NCBI GenBank assembly: GCA_032158295.1
Contig: CM063254.1
Location: forward strand, 3,015,538-3,079,537
Reading direction: 5' to 3'
Length of the DNA: 64,000 nucleotides
Origin: Pycnopodia helianthoides
Taxonomy: Eukaryota; Echinodermata; Asteroidea; Forcipulatida; Asteriidae
This document shows, one piece after another, positions 1 through 11,444 of this stretch. The position numbers and the translations under genes are program-made. The notes beneath the pieces were generated by a model, which saw only the letters and a program-made list of their open reading frames with translations, was not told the DNA's origin and searched no databases. The number at the start of each line of letters is the position of its first letter. Positions within the stretch are counted from its first letter, which is position 1.

Positions 1-721
1 GGAAGGTAAATGACTTCATACGTCAACCTTCCTATAACAAAAAATGCTTGCGGGTGGGAGAGCACTGGTGAGCTTGCCGCATGTATGAGGGTTTGAGGGG
101 ACTGGGTGATGTGTGCTGTAGGGCCCGTCTGGGGGCCCCATAGGTAGATGACAGTAGGAACAAAAGGGAACCCTAAAAGAGAGGGATGTTCGACAAGAGG
201 ATTGCGTGTGGAAAGTCAGAAGAAGGGGTCGAGGGAAAGAATGATGGCAATCTCCACGGGGGGGGGGGGTGATTGGAGGGGGATGCACATGATTTGAATT
301 GGTGTGTGATGTGTATACCGCATGCGTGTACTTTGTTGTATAATGTTTGGGGGATGCATGAATGGAGCGGGGATAAAAACGATAATGGAGAAGAATGTGA
401 GGTGTATAGAGGAGGCTGCTGCTGATATGAATGGCGGGGCCTTTCCGCCTTTCCTTTTCCGTTCTGGATTCTGGTCTCAGCAGCCATTTTGGAAATTGTG
501 ACGTACGGAGCCTCAACCAGAGGCAGTGAGGGTTCGTTTCCAAAAAAAGCTATGACGTGTGATTCCCTTTGAGCATTTAAAGATGTGTAATGATTTTAAT
601 GATTTGTAATGGTGACAACTAGCAGTGTGGGTCCAAAACCGTATAACTTGATTGGTTGAAATTGTATGCGAACCTGTCAGGTATAGTTGTGCCAGAATGA
701 TTACTGCGAGCGTGTCTTTAA
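1..721. other. No gene recognised
   Basis: The stretch holds a G-run at 258-270 and no conserved coding motif. An open frame on the minus strand with a good-looking start at 487 (ccaaaATGGCTGCTGAG) does not resemble a known protein. Confidence 0.6.
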
Positions 722-1075
722 AGGTTAATTATACAGGTTTGATAAGGCTAAAAAAAATGTCATTTTTCAGTTTAGTCTTAAAGCTTATTGATTATGAAGT
801 TCATACTAGAACCATTTTCTTATGTGATAATTTCCCTCTGAAATTCACTCATATTCTGGAAAACTGTATCTGAAAACCTTTTTTCTTTAAATAAAAAAAC
901 TGATTTCAGGACAATGTGTTTACATGCTGAAAATGTTCATGTTTTTTTCACTATGTTCTCCTGACTGCCACAATTTACACAGGCTTGTTATTTTATGTAC
1001 GGTTGATTACACAAAACATGAACACTGTTTGCGACTATTTTATTAGCTCTACCAATCCTGCATAATACTTTTTGT
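722..1075 (-). mobile_element. TTAA-bounded MITE, type C (diverged copy, reversed)
   Basis: Left edge TTAA then aggttaattatacaggtttg; right edge accaatcctgcataatac, then a TTAA at 1076-1079. These match, in reverse, the ends of the copy at 42586-42986. Internal 'cacaggcttgttattt' matches that copy's 'aaatagcaaacctgtg' in reverse complement. Confidence 0.65.
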
Positions 1076-1540
1076 TTAAGTCGACGGGTAGGATGAAAAT
1101 AAGGTTAACTTATGGTGTGTTGGTTGAAAACAACAGAGTGTGATTAATGATGTGAATTGATGTTCTCTTCTATGAACACAATAACGTACGGTGCTTTCCC
1201 TTTAACGGCGGGTGAAGTTATTAGCAGTCCAGTGTGGACAAGTCCGCTAACAAAACTGTTTGTTTTAGCACCCAGCTTCAATGGGGGAATTCTCAATACA
1301 CTTAATCCAGTTTGAATGAAGACGGCCGCGCAAGAACAACACTGGAACACAGGCACGGGAATGAAAAACGGTTGTTTTCCCGCCGTGACTGTGGAGTTAC
1401 GCAGTTGTGACAAATGAATGGGGTGAGAGGGGGGAAAAACACGAGAAGAAAATTTGTGTCAATTGAACTGCGAGAACAAACAGGGGTGCACTTAAGAGTG
1501 AAGAAGGGACAATAAGAGCTGTAATTACCAGAAAGGGAAG

Positions 1541-2070
1541 CAATGAGGATGACTCGTGGAGGAATATAAGGTGCGATTATGACTGATTGAGGGCCAAGGT
1601 TAAGTGAGTGAGGATCGTAATTAGTTCTTAAGGAAATCTTTTAATTTCAAAGACTCGGTGAGTGGTGGTGTTGTTTCTTGTGTTCTGAGAGAACGGTAAA
1701 TGGATTAAAGTGACTGCAAACGCAATGTTATAACTTATGGAGCGGTGAGGTTCGGGAAGGCGTATGAGCTTGTTTCTTGTACAATCTAGAAAACGGCAAG
1801 ATAATCATAATGAGGATGAATCCTGGGAGGAAAAGGATGCAATTAAAGGTGACTGAGGACAATGTTAAGTGAATGATGATAGTAATGAGTTCTTAGGGAA
1901 AAGTATTTAAAAAACTCAGTGAGTCGTGGTGTTGTTTCTTGTGTTCTAAGAGAACGGTAAATGGATTAAAATTACTGCAAACGCATGTTATAATTAATGG
2001 AGCGGTGGGGGTTCGACAGTGGGCGTATCAGCTTGTTTCGTGTACAATCTAGAAAACGGCAAGATAATCA
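1541..2070. repeat. Tandem duplication, about 265-bp unit, two copies
   Basis: Unit 1 (1541-1809) and unit 2 (1810-2070) share aatgaggatga at the start, then 'gttgtttcttgtgttct', 'agaacggtaaatggatta' and 'tacaatctagaaaacggc' in the same order and with offsets of about 260-270 bases. Small indels separate them. Confidence 0.85.
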
Positions 2071-2540
2071 TATGCAACAGAAAAGTATGAGTTTCCTATC
2101 GGTTCACTGTCGCAATGTTCTTTCAGGTTCACTGGGAAGGAAAGGTTGTCTGCTGGCTCACGTGTTAAGGTGCAGCAGTAGTGTACCAGGAACTGTGAAC
2201 CACGATTACTATTTACTGTCAAAATAATGATGATGCACATTTTTTTTGATTGTCAGTTTGAAACAAAATAGTGTTTGTTCAAAGTGGAAACGCTTCGTGC
2301 GTAAATAATGCTGTTCAAGGCCCCACCGATGTTAACTATGCCTCTGTCTGAACACTCGGGGGATAAATGCAGGCTTACATTTTTAATGGCTGATTTGTAC
2401 GATTGTACGAAAACAGTAATAGATCAATGAGGAAACGCCCATCTTTGTAAGCGCGGCGCACAGAGTGGGTCAGTGAGTGACTTCTTTTTGACCTCCAGCC
2501 GAGGGCGCCTTACTCAAATGACGTCATGTGCATCAGGTCT
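2071..2540. other. No gene recognised
   Basis: No coding motif or RNA gene was recognised in this stretch. Short open frames on both strands overlap each other and lack family signatures. Confidence 0.5.
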
Positions 2541-2712
2541 ACCCCGAGACCGAACTGAAGCTCGAAGCTCACTAAGTTAAAAAGTTGAACCCTGTACCAA
2601 TCCTCCAGAGAAACATTTCCATCTGAAATACTGTCGAAGTCGAGAAAAATAGCAACTGAAGACCCCCCCCCCGAATCACTAGTGCTTATTTCGATTGCTG
2701 CAGTCGGAGTAA
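2541..2712. repeat. Dispersed repeat E, copy 1
   Basis: The phrases 'accaatcctccagagaaac', 'tactgtcgaagtcgag' and 'tatttcgattg' recur in order in the segment at 5178-5365. The last also recurs at 47812-47935. A C-run interrupts the copy. Minus-strand translation contains AIEIST, also seen in diverged form in the other copies. Confidence 0.55.
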
Positions 2713-3677
2713 GTGTATAGTGCACAAAACCTTTGTCAAAACGTCAACCGTGACCACACACGTTCGTAAAAATTGTCACAGACTGGTTGTTTGGTGTCTG
2801 CTTTTAACCGAAAACTCTATTTATGTTCTAGGACGAGAGGAAATCCGTTGTTCGGAAAAACAATGCAGTATTGTGCCATTATTAAAATACAATTTACTAT
2901 TATCTTACTTTAACCTGACACCCTCCCCCCTTTTTCTAGAAATGCGTGTTAGCTAATTGCCTCCAACCAAGTATAGAGCCCTCTCGTTTTATATGCCGCA
3001 TTTCTCTCACACACCTTGTGTTATGTGCCGTGAATATTACTCGGGCATCCGCAATATTGAACATTGTGGTAAATATTTCACGCGCAAAGACCGGGTCGGC
3101 ATTTACCAAGTGGGCGAATGAGTTGAGGGTGTTGACTTGCCCTTGTAAAAATCGGTCAGATGTGAGAAATATTGTCATTGTTTCTGTACATGAAAGAAAC
3201 CCCGATGCCAATCCCCCCCCCCCTCCTCCCCCGACACACTCCCACCACCATGACCAAACTACAGTCTCTTCCACTAGTAGCTATGGTAACCGTTGCTATG
3301 AACGTCGAGAAGAAACTTTATTCATCCTCTTAATTCAACTTGGAGGGTCTTTTAAAATGTCCTTTTGTGGGCCGTGATGATGTTTTTTCGCGTGGTGCCT
3401 TGGCCAAATTTCATGGTTTTGCTTAACGAATTCAGGCTAAGCACAACAAAATAAGCAGGATACCAGTCATTGGTGGCGCATGTGACATGGTATTTTGGCT
3501 AGTAACCTTATTCTGGTAAGCAAAATTTGGTTGTGCTTGCTTCTACAAAACCGGGGTCCTGGAGAGAAAGAGTTGCTCTTCGCAAATTTCCGGTGTTTTT
3601 CATGCTCCCTTCATCTACATAAAAAGAAGCAGGTGAAGGTTATACGGCTTATTAGTTTAACCAGCATTTTATCAAAT
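2713..3677. other. No gene recognised
   Basis: Open frames of over 100 codons occur on both strands at 2936-3377 and overlap. Neither has a recognisable motif, and both cross a poly-C run (3211-3225) that encodes Pro or Gly stretches. Confidence 0.5.
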
Positions 3678-4045
3678 GGAAGTCATCTCAATTTTGTTCT
3701 CTCGTACAAATAAAAAAATAAATTAAAAAAAAAACCAGAACGATACTAGAAGGGCACAATGCGTCTGGCTCCCTTCTGTTTGTGTTGTTCGGATAGTCAG
3801 TACTCTTTAGTGCTGTTGATTACAGGGAACATGACGGTGGCAGAGAAGAGTGTGGAAATGAGGAAAATTTACGCTTGACTGAGGAATGAAAGTCATCTCA
3901 TTCTCTCATTCAAATCAAAACCAGAACAAGACTATAAATGGGCAAAATAAGTCTGGCTCCATTTATTGTTGTCTGCAAAGTCGGTACTCATTATTGCTTG
4001 TTGGGTACAGGGATCATAACGGTAGCAGAGTGGAAGCGAGGAGTG
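3678..4045. mobile_element. Two adjacent copies of MITE family D
   Basis: Units at about 3678-3850 and 3887-4045 each run from 'agtcatctca' through an accagaac segment, 'gtctggctcc' and a 'cagggaacatgac'-like end. The same order of phrases is found in the elements at 9.9, 30.0 and 33.2 kb. Confidence 0.6.
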
Positions 4046-5177
4046 GTCACGCTTGACTGGAGAATGAGCTTGACACGATGTTATTTACAAGTTGGGTTTT
4101 ATGGTGTGTCGTGAAGTGGACAGAAAGTTTTGAATTTGTTCGATACAGTGGCCCTGAGTGCACATCGCAAATCGCAAAGAATACTCGCCGAATTTTGCGA
4201 TTTATGATGTCCGTTCAGGGCTACCATAGTATGATAGTACGGACTGAATGGTGGGAAAGCAGTGAGGTATGAGTTGGCGGGAATAATAGTTAACGAGATG
4301 AGACGAGTGCCAAATGATTGTCGTGGTTGCATAGGCGGGGTATTGAGTGAGTGAGTCAAAGTTATTTATGTTGAAACGCTGAGGGATAGAGATGCAGAGG
4401 ATCAAGAGAGCTTGTGATATTTGATCAGGTACATTAGCGATTGAAAAAAGGATGGACACATTGCAAGGGTCGAGGAATGGAGTGGAAGTATACTGAGGAG
4501 AGCCTGAGATTGCATGCAAATAATGCAACGCACAAGGTGCGCAACGCTGTATGCACAATGCATCGTTCGCCATTATGCCGTCTGAAAAGAAACATGGCCT
4601 CGGCAGAAGAGTCGCCGCTCACTGACAGGCACTGACGGCTTAGATAAACTAAATTGACAAGAAGGTCTTGTGAAATTAAACGATGTCGATGAAATCGTGT
4701 TGTCGCCATTCACGCTGGTCTTCAGCGGCGAACAATGGAAGTAGGTCACATCAATCAATTGAACGCACCCATCGGCGACCTTACCCACCAGTGTGAGATC
4801 ACTTGCACACATAAGTCTTTTCAAATGGGGAAAAAGGGGGGCGTTACCTCTCAAGATATTTGGGTTGGTCGCCATTAGTACAAACATTCCATACAATAAT
4901 AGTTGATGTTTTCTTGTTTGTACAGCAGGGGTCTATTAAGGAAGGGATGGTGTTGAAGGTGCCTTGGCTAGGTTGATATTAACCGCGTGTTTGTGTAAGC
5001 CTGTTTCCTAATATGGTTAATTAGGTCTAATGGGCATTGATGTATGGCCATGAAAAAAAATATGAAATTAATAGCAATTAAGCCTCGTGTGAAGGAAAAT
5101 TATGCATTTTTATGAATATTTGCTGCGTCTACTTCTTTAAAGACAAAGCAGACTAGTTGTAGTTATCTTGGGGTCGC
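4046..5177. other. No gene recognised
   Basis: Several overlapping open frames of 64-123 codons occur on both strands, without motifs or splice-supported continuation. No repeat was recognised. Confidence 0.5.
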
Positions 5178-5365
5178 ATGGTATAGTTTCAATCTGAAAG
5201 TTCGCCGATTATCAAAGTAACTGAACCAATCCTTCGGAGAGATAGTTCCATTTGAGTTACTGTCAAACTCGAAGAAAATATATCGTTTGATGACCCAACA
5301 AAATCACCTGTGCTAAATTCGATTGTCACAATATCATGTGCACAAAATCCCTGACGAAACAAAAA
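5178..5365. repeat. Dispersed repeat E, copy 2
   Basis: 'accaatccttcggagagat', 'ttactgtcaaactcgaag' and 'taaattcgattgtcacaat' match the order seen at 2541-2712. A T-run of 18 bases follows at 5369. Confidence 0.55.
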
Positions 5366-5639
5366 GCATTTTTTTTTTTTTTTTACACTAAAAACGCGGT
5401 TGATCTTTACGGTTTTTACTGACTGGAGAATAGAAATTACAAATTTCTTTGAAAAAAAAGTAACGATGCACTTTCCCTTTTTAAAAACAGGCGGACAACA
5501 GTTGTAATTGTCGAAGACTATATCAACACTCATGAAATAACAGAACTGTGAATGTTTAGGCTCTATAGGTTCTGAAAGTCACAATATATGGTGGAAAAGG
5601 TTAATTTTATGCCTTCACTGTTTTCAAACATGGGGTTCT

Positions 5640-5790
5640 GTATACCGTCGCGAGATCGAAATTAATTGTTCCACTACATAAGAGCAAATATTTCAAGGGG
5701 AGGTCTTCCACCATGACCATCTTTATAGTTTAAACAATGCAAGTTGATTGTAAATCTGTGAACATTTAAATCTACCAATGTTGTGCACCT
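5640..5790 (+). mobile_element. Fragment of TTAA-type MITE, type B
   Basis: 'caccatgaccatctttat', 'gcaagttgattgtaaat' and 'ctgtgaacattt' match the 3' half of the elements at 15.6-15.9 kb and 11.1-11.4 kb. No 5' half was seen. Confidence 0.55.
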
Positions 5791-7180
5791 CCTTACAAGA
5801 GAGGTACTCTGTGATACGTTTTTTAGAAAAATCGAATCCAAGTTGTTTGTATGTCACGATGGCATTCCAGTCGGAATATTATCTCTCGAAACAATCCGCC
5901 TTTGTACTACCTCAATGGAGGTACTGTGGTTTAATAATTGATTCGGTTGCTCGAATGGAAAAAAATGGGTCGACCTTGCTGCTATTTATTGATGTGATGA
6001 AGCTGAGGTTATTAGACAAAGGGGAAAAATTACAGACTTATGTGGGCCAGAGCATTCAATAAATACCTATACAAATCAAGGCTAGCACTCAGAAACAGTG
6101 GGTAGACTTCTAGTTGCTCGAAATAAAACAAAAACAACTATTCATTGACGAAATTTCTCGACTCTCTGCTCATTTTTAATTGGTTGCCTTCCTTTTGTAT
6201 AAAATATAATTTAGAAAAACTGCATGTTTATAAGCAATAACGAGGCTACTAATTTAGCCGCGGTTTAAGTTTTGAAATTGACAACCCCAATATTTGACTT
6301 GAATTTTACTAATCGACCAGGGAATTGACACTCTTACATAAACTGATGCAGACCTTCCACAATTCGAAGGTCCGTGATAATTTGGGCAACAATCGTGGTC
6401 TTCCGTCCCCTACCTCCCCCCCCCCCGCTCCCAACAAAAAAGGAGAACAAAAGAAAGTAAATGTCGGCAACGACCAGAGAGACACCAGACGATTCTCTAA
6501 GCAGTTCAAATGCATTCGTGATTTAAAATAATAAGAACATTTAAAAAATAAATATATTCCCTATTGAACTTGGAGTCAGTTTCCGCTATAGGGAATTTAT
6601 TTTTATAGTCATTGTAACAATAAGACGTACTTCGGATCACTGATAGTGATAAACAAAAAAAATAAATAGGCTTTGAAACTTAAATAAAAAACATTACAAA
6701 TTAAATGCAAAAAGGAATGTCTTCTCTTTTAGATAACGAGGACATTATTTCAAAAACTCACCACCATGTCAAATCCGATCTGTTTTTCTACTTCAGTGTT
6801 CCGGTTGGTCGGCCTGATCTAATAGGATTCGCCATTTTAAAGAATCTATTTTCTAGGTCAATGGTGACCGTCGTGGAAGCTAATGTGATTATTACGAGAG
6901 AGAAAAAAATCCATTTGCTAGAAAATGAATTGAAAACTGACATTCTTTCAAAACAAAATCAATTTTTTCTTCTTCGATTTCTGTGTTTTTTTCTTTCTTC
7001 TTCGCCTTCTCTTATTTTTGTCATTTTTTTCTGATTGTAAAGGTCGGTCTTATTTGAGTTTGTCAAAGGGTCATTCATCAACTTTTGAGACAAAACATTG
7101 TGTTTTGTTTACTTTTATGGAAATGTAAGCGATGTCTGTACTATGGCGGTTAGGTTAGCGGTGCCTTTCGACAATGCAAG
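5791..7180. other. No gene recognised
   Basis: The stretch holds a C-run near 6414-6426 and a T-rich tract at 6960-7030. No conserved coding sequence was seen. Confidence 0.5.
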
Positions 7181-7389
7181 CATGGAATTTGGCACACATT
7201 CAGAGTATGTCATGATAAATATATTTGACTATAGGGTCATCGGAGATTTAGATAGTAAAACAAGCAATTGCGCAAATTCTGAAAATTGCGTGTAATTCTA
7301 CCTATATATTGTTCACAATCTAAATCTGCGATGGTCCTTTAGGCAAATTCCTTCACATGACAAACTCTGACTATGTGCCAAATTCCATG
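7181..7389. mobile_element. Fold-back element (MITE-like), about 70-bp arms
   Basis: Left arm 7181-7253 begins catggaatttggcacacatt; right arm 7318-7389 ends with its near reverse complement, 'ctatgtgccaaattccatg'. The arms match with scattered substitutions and enclose about 65 bases. Confidence 0.8.
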
Positions 7390-8590
7390 TTTGTGGAACA
7401 ATTCACCCAACTGTCTGCCACACTATCAAAGCTTGCGTGGTGCACATAAAAACGACCAGTAAACTTGCTGGTACTACCATATAAATCTCTTTTGGGGAAT
7501 GTTGCAGGGCTGCCAACTCTCCTTAGTTCTGCAGAAAGTTCCCTGAAAAAAAAAATCTTTCCATGTTCTGATGAACAAATTGTTGCACAAAATCTCCCTG
7601 CTTGCAAGATGCAAGTAGAGATTTACACATGGTTGTATACTCGCAAGTTTACTAGTAAATGTACGATTTTTTCGTTTGTGTAATACTTATTTTACCACCT
7701 CACCCTTCAAAACTGGTTTTGGAGTATGATTAAGATTGCAAATATGTTTTCTAAATCAGTATTACTCGATATTAATTGTGTCACGATTTAAAACTGAGCC
7801 TAATAACAAGTATAACAGTTCAGTCTTATATTCAATTTAAATGCACACACTCCAAATCGACATTTACGTGAGCACAAGGCCCGATACCGCTGGCAAAAAC
7901 TGCATGCATTTCCTTCACTGTAAATACGCGATCGTTTAACAGGCGACAAACAAGGCCTGGGTACGTGCCCCGTCTCAGCAAGCCGTCCAATTATCTTCTT
8001 CGTCCTCTTCTTTTTTTTCTTTCTTTCTATTTTTGAATTTCAATTTTGTTTATGTGAAACAACTTGCCTACTCTAGCATCGCTTGCGACCCACGGATCAA
8101 GGTAATGCTGTATTAATTCAGTGGTAGAATTAGTTGCCACATGTGACTCGGGATAAAACTGTTGACGCCCCCCGCCAAGCCATCTACTGAGGTGCGGTGT
8201 AGCCGGTGTAGGTTTTCGGTCACTCGTAAAAATTGGCTCATCATAATAGTTTACCCGAGCAATGATGTAGAAGCGATTCAAGGTTAGCTGTGTATGAAAT
8301 GCAAACTCATTTACTTATTTACTTTGAGTCAATTTTGCCCAGGGCTTACCCGGTCTTTTATGTTTTATGTTTTTGAAATAATAAATAAATCAATACGTTG
8401 ACAGTTGGCGTTCTCAACTTATGCATACTGCCTCTGTGTGTGTGTGTGTGTTTCTAAGGGATTTTCAAAACAATGCAGCCTCACCGAAAGCTTGTAAGCC
8501 TGTGTCTTTATTCGGTTCTTTGATATTGTTGGTTGTTGGTTCGATTCCCACCCACGTTGATCGACAGTGAACTATTTTGTTTTCATCATA
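7390..8590. other. No gene recognised; short (TG)n
   Basis: A (TG)8-type run lies at about 8434-8451. A tRNA B-box-like ggttcgattcc is present near 8537 but without an A-box or a foldable tRNA. Confidence 0.5.
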
Positions 8591-8775
8591 ATGGGTATTC
8601 AGGTGGCTCAAAGGTTTCTCCCCTGCCGTTCACCTCCGTGACCCCGGTTCGAATCCCAAACCGGATTCTGGCATCTCGATCGGGTTTCAGTCCCTACCTG
8701 TTTGGATATTTCCTGTTTAGGCATGTTCCTGTGTCACCTTATACAGACATTAATAATATCTTCGGCCCTAGGTCA
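8591..8775 (+). mobile_element. tRNA-derived SINE, type 1
   Basis: The B-box ggttcgaatcc is at 8646-8656. After it come 'ccggattctggcat' and 'gggtttcagtccctacctg', the latter shared with the element at 31.9 kb. The head cannot fold as a functional tRNA. Confidence 0.7.
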
Positions 8776-9928
8776 CAGTGCTAGTCACTTTTTAGGATCC
8801 CTCTGTTTCATAATCAGAAAAATATATAAATCAATAATAATGATAAAGCATATTCTGTAACCCTGCAGTGGGGGCCGCTGTCAGCACATTCTGACACATT
8901 GTCTTAGCCACATCCTAGACACCTGTCTGAGGGTGCGTCAATCAACAGGGGTCAGTGATTTGGTTTGAAGGGGGCACGTCAAATGCCAAGGTTAGATGAA
9001 CTTCATTAATTAAGCAAAACAAATAAGCTGAAATTTACCCAGGCAATATCTGGACATGTTAACAACATACTTGGATGAAACACATTATTTAAAAATGCCA
9101 ATCATTCCCTCTTACCCTATAGAAAATTATTGGAAGCATGTGCTGACAACGTACTAGGGCTGCGTTGCGACCGAACAGGTCCCGTGACATTGAAAACAAT
9201 GTGGGCGTCAAATTCAGGGTCGTTTTAATTAGCTAGCTTTTCTTTTACAAAGTTGGCGTGATTTAGACAAATACCTTCCTTCTAAAATAGGGGGAAACAT
9301 TGACAACAATTTACATACTGCTACAAAACAACAGACCCTCCAACGTTGTCAGGATATTTGAGGATATACTGCTGTTCATATTTCTGTACAAAAATTGCTT
9401 ATTATAATAAACAAATAAAATATTAACATGTGCATATTTATTGATAACAATAGACCAAATTTTGTTGTACATGATAATATAAATTTGTAACAAAATAAAT
9501 AAAGAATAACAAAGCATGCTAAACTCAATGAAGGGACCTTATTCCGTCTCTAGTTAATTATTAAGCACAGAGGGGGAGGAGTGATCGATTGCAAAACAAT
9601 AGCTTTTCCACAACGCAAAAAATGGGACGGCAAAACAAATTGCAAAGTCTCCCCGTTCTTGGAGAAAAAATAACGTTGAAAGATTAATGCTATTCAACTT
9701 TGCGTGGATAAGTGTTGTACTAAATATTTTAAAGGCTTTTCTTTGTATTTTTGACGTAAATAATGGGTGAAATAAATAGTTAATAATAATGTTATGCGGT
9801 GCTTTTTATTTATATTGTTTTTTTTTTCTTCTTCTTTTTTATTATTATGTATTTATTTAATTTCTATTACCATTTTGTAGTGGAAGTAGCTCGTTGGCAT
9901 TTGGAAGAGTAAGTCCATTCCAATATAT
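8776..9928. other. No gene recognised; AT-rich
   Basis: The stretch is AT-rich, with T/A-rich tracts around 9360-9500 and 9770-9870. No coding motif was seen. Confidence 0.5.
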
Positions 9929-10078
9929 CATGATGCCGCCATGTTTTTTTGTTTTTTTTTCTCATTCAAATCAATGAGAATTGAAAATTAGTCTGGCACC
10001 TTTCCAGTAGAGTGAGAATCAGTATTCGGTGATACTATCTTACTAAGGGAGCCAGAGTAAACATGGCGGCAATGTGAC
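9929..10078. mobile_element. MITE family D with ATGGCGGC termini
   Basis: Inverted ends: gccgccatgttt at 9935-9946 and aaacatggcggc at 10059-10070. The interior has the family phrases 'ctcattcaaatcaatg' and 'gtctggcacc'. Confidence 0.75.
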
Positions 10079-10647
10079 AATGGTCAACCATCTAGTTCTC
10101 AAGAAATACGCGGTAAAATTAACCCATACGGATTGCACTTAAATCGAAGATCAAGTTTTGAGGGAAAACTAAAGAAAACATAGTGTATGGTTTGTCTTTT
10201 ATGCAATTTTGGGGGGAAATGTTTTCCGTTGGTCAGAATTAGTCAATTTATAATATTAATTATTGGGAGAGTACAAATGCATTCCATTGCTGTATTTTTC
10301 CAGATTGAATGCACAATTGAATTCACTTCTTTGTGAAAGTATAATGTTGTTACATACCTACTAAAGTGTTTGAGAAAAAACGTATTGAGGCTGCTGTTAA
10401 AAAAACTAAAAAAATACTTTGATATTTTATTATTTAAGTAATTGTTTATTGTTTGCATTTTCATGCTTATTGTAAAGGTATGATACATGATTCTTTTTGA
10501 AGAGTACTAAACAAAATAAAAAATAAATAGAAGCCTTTTGGTTTTTTTTACTTTTCCTTCAAACTATATATATTTTTTTAATGAACAATAAGGAAATTAA
10601 TATTTTTTCTTCCCGAAAGCCTTTGCGGTTTAATAGTGTTACTTTCT
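10079..10647. other. No gene recognised; AT-rich
   Basis: AT-rich sequence with A and T runs. No coding motif or repeat was recognised. Confidence 0.5.
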
Positions 10648-10735
10648 ACACTCCTAAAAACTTCCCGGTCAGAAATGATCCGAAGTCCAGGGGACCAATG
10701 TATGGGTCCAAGCTGACCCGGAAATTGGTTAAACA
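10648..10735. mobile_element. 'gggtca' MITE, partial copy
   Basis: It starts cactcctaaaaacttcc and runs through gggtcc and tgacccggaa, as in the other family members. The 3' end is missing, directly before the TTAA MITE. Confidence 0.7.
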
Positions 10736-10746
10736 TTAGTATTTAA

Positions 10747-11094
10747 AGACACTGGACACCTTTGGTAATTGTCAAAGACCAGTCTTCTCACTTGGTGTAT
10801 CTCAACATATGCACAAAATGACAAACCTGTGAAAATTTGAACTCAATTTGTCGTCGAAAAAGCGAGATAATAATGGAAGAAAAAACACCCTTTTCACACG
10901 AAGGTGTGTGCTTTCAGATGCTTGATTTCGAGACATTTTACTGAGAAATTACTTCTTTCTCAAAAACTACGTTACTTCAGAGGGAGCCGTTTCTTACAAT
11001 GTTTTATACTATCAACAGCTCTCCATTGCTCGTTACCAAGTAAGTTTTTATGCTAACAATTATTTTGAGTAATTACCAATAGTGTCCAGTGCCT
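10747..11094 (+). mobile_element. TTAA-bounded MITE, type A (348 bp)
   Basis: The element begins agacactggacacc just after TTAA (10743-10746). It ends accaatagtgtccagtgcct just before TTAA (11095-11098). The inverted ends match, and the same element recurs at 39076-39445 and, decayed, at 12690-13027. Confidence 0.9.
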
Positions 11095-11098
11095 TTAA

Positions 11099-11444
11099 AG
11101 GTATTGTACACTTTTGGTAACAGCTCAAAATCAATGTCCACATTTTGTGTGATTCAACATATGCATGAACAAACAAACCTGTGAAAGTTTGAGCTCAATT
11201 GGTCATCGGGGTCACGAGAAAATAGTGAAAAGAGATCTTATGTGTTTTCTGTTTTTTCAAACATCGAGTTTTTATCACGCGTGATAAAAACTATTGTTTT
11301 ACTCATTTCTCAGAAACGATAGCATTTTATGCCGAAATATTTTAAGGAACCCTTTCTACCATTACTTACTTTAAACCATGTAAGTTATGTGTGAATCTGT
11401 GAACATTTGTGATTTTCGATCTTACCAATAGAGTACAGGGGCCT
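11099..11444 (+). mobile_element. TTAA-bounded MITE, type B (346 bp)
   Basis: The element starts aggtattgtacacttttgg directly after the TTAA shared with the type A element. It ends accaatagagtacaggggcct before TTAA at 11445-11448. Relatives are at 5.6, 13.0-13.3 and 15.6 kb. Confidence 0.85.

Noticed and set aside
173..543. Open frame on the minus strand with a strong-looking start (caaaATGGCTGCTGAG)
   Set aside because: The composition becomes low-complexity after about 20 codons, no motif is recognisable, and no convincing donor or downstream exon was found.
2936..3377. Overlapping open frames of over 110 codons on both strands
   Set aside because: They overlap each other and run through poly-C/poly-G, giving Pro or Gly runs; no family resemblance.
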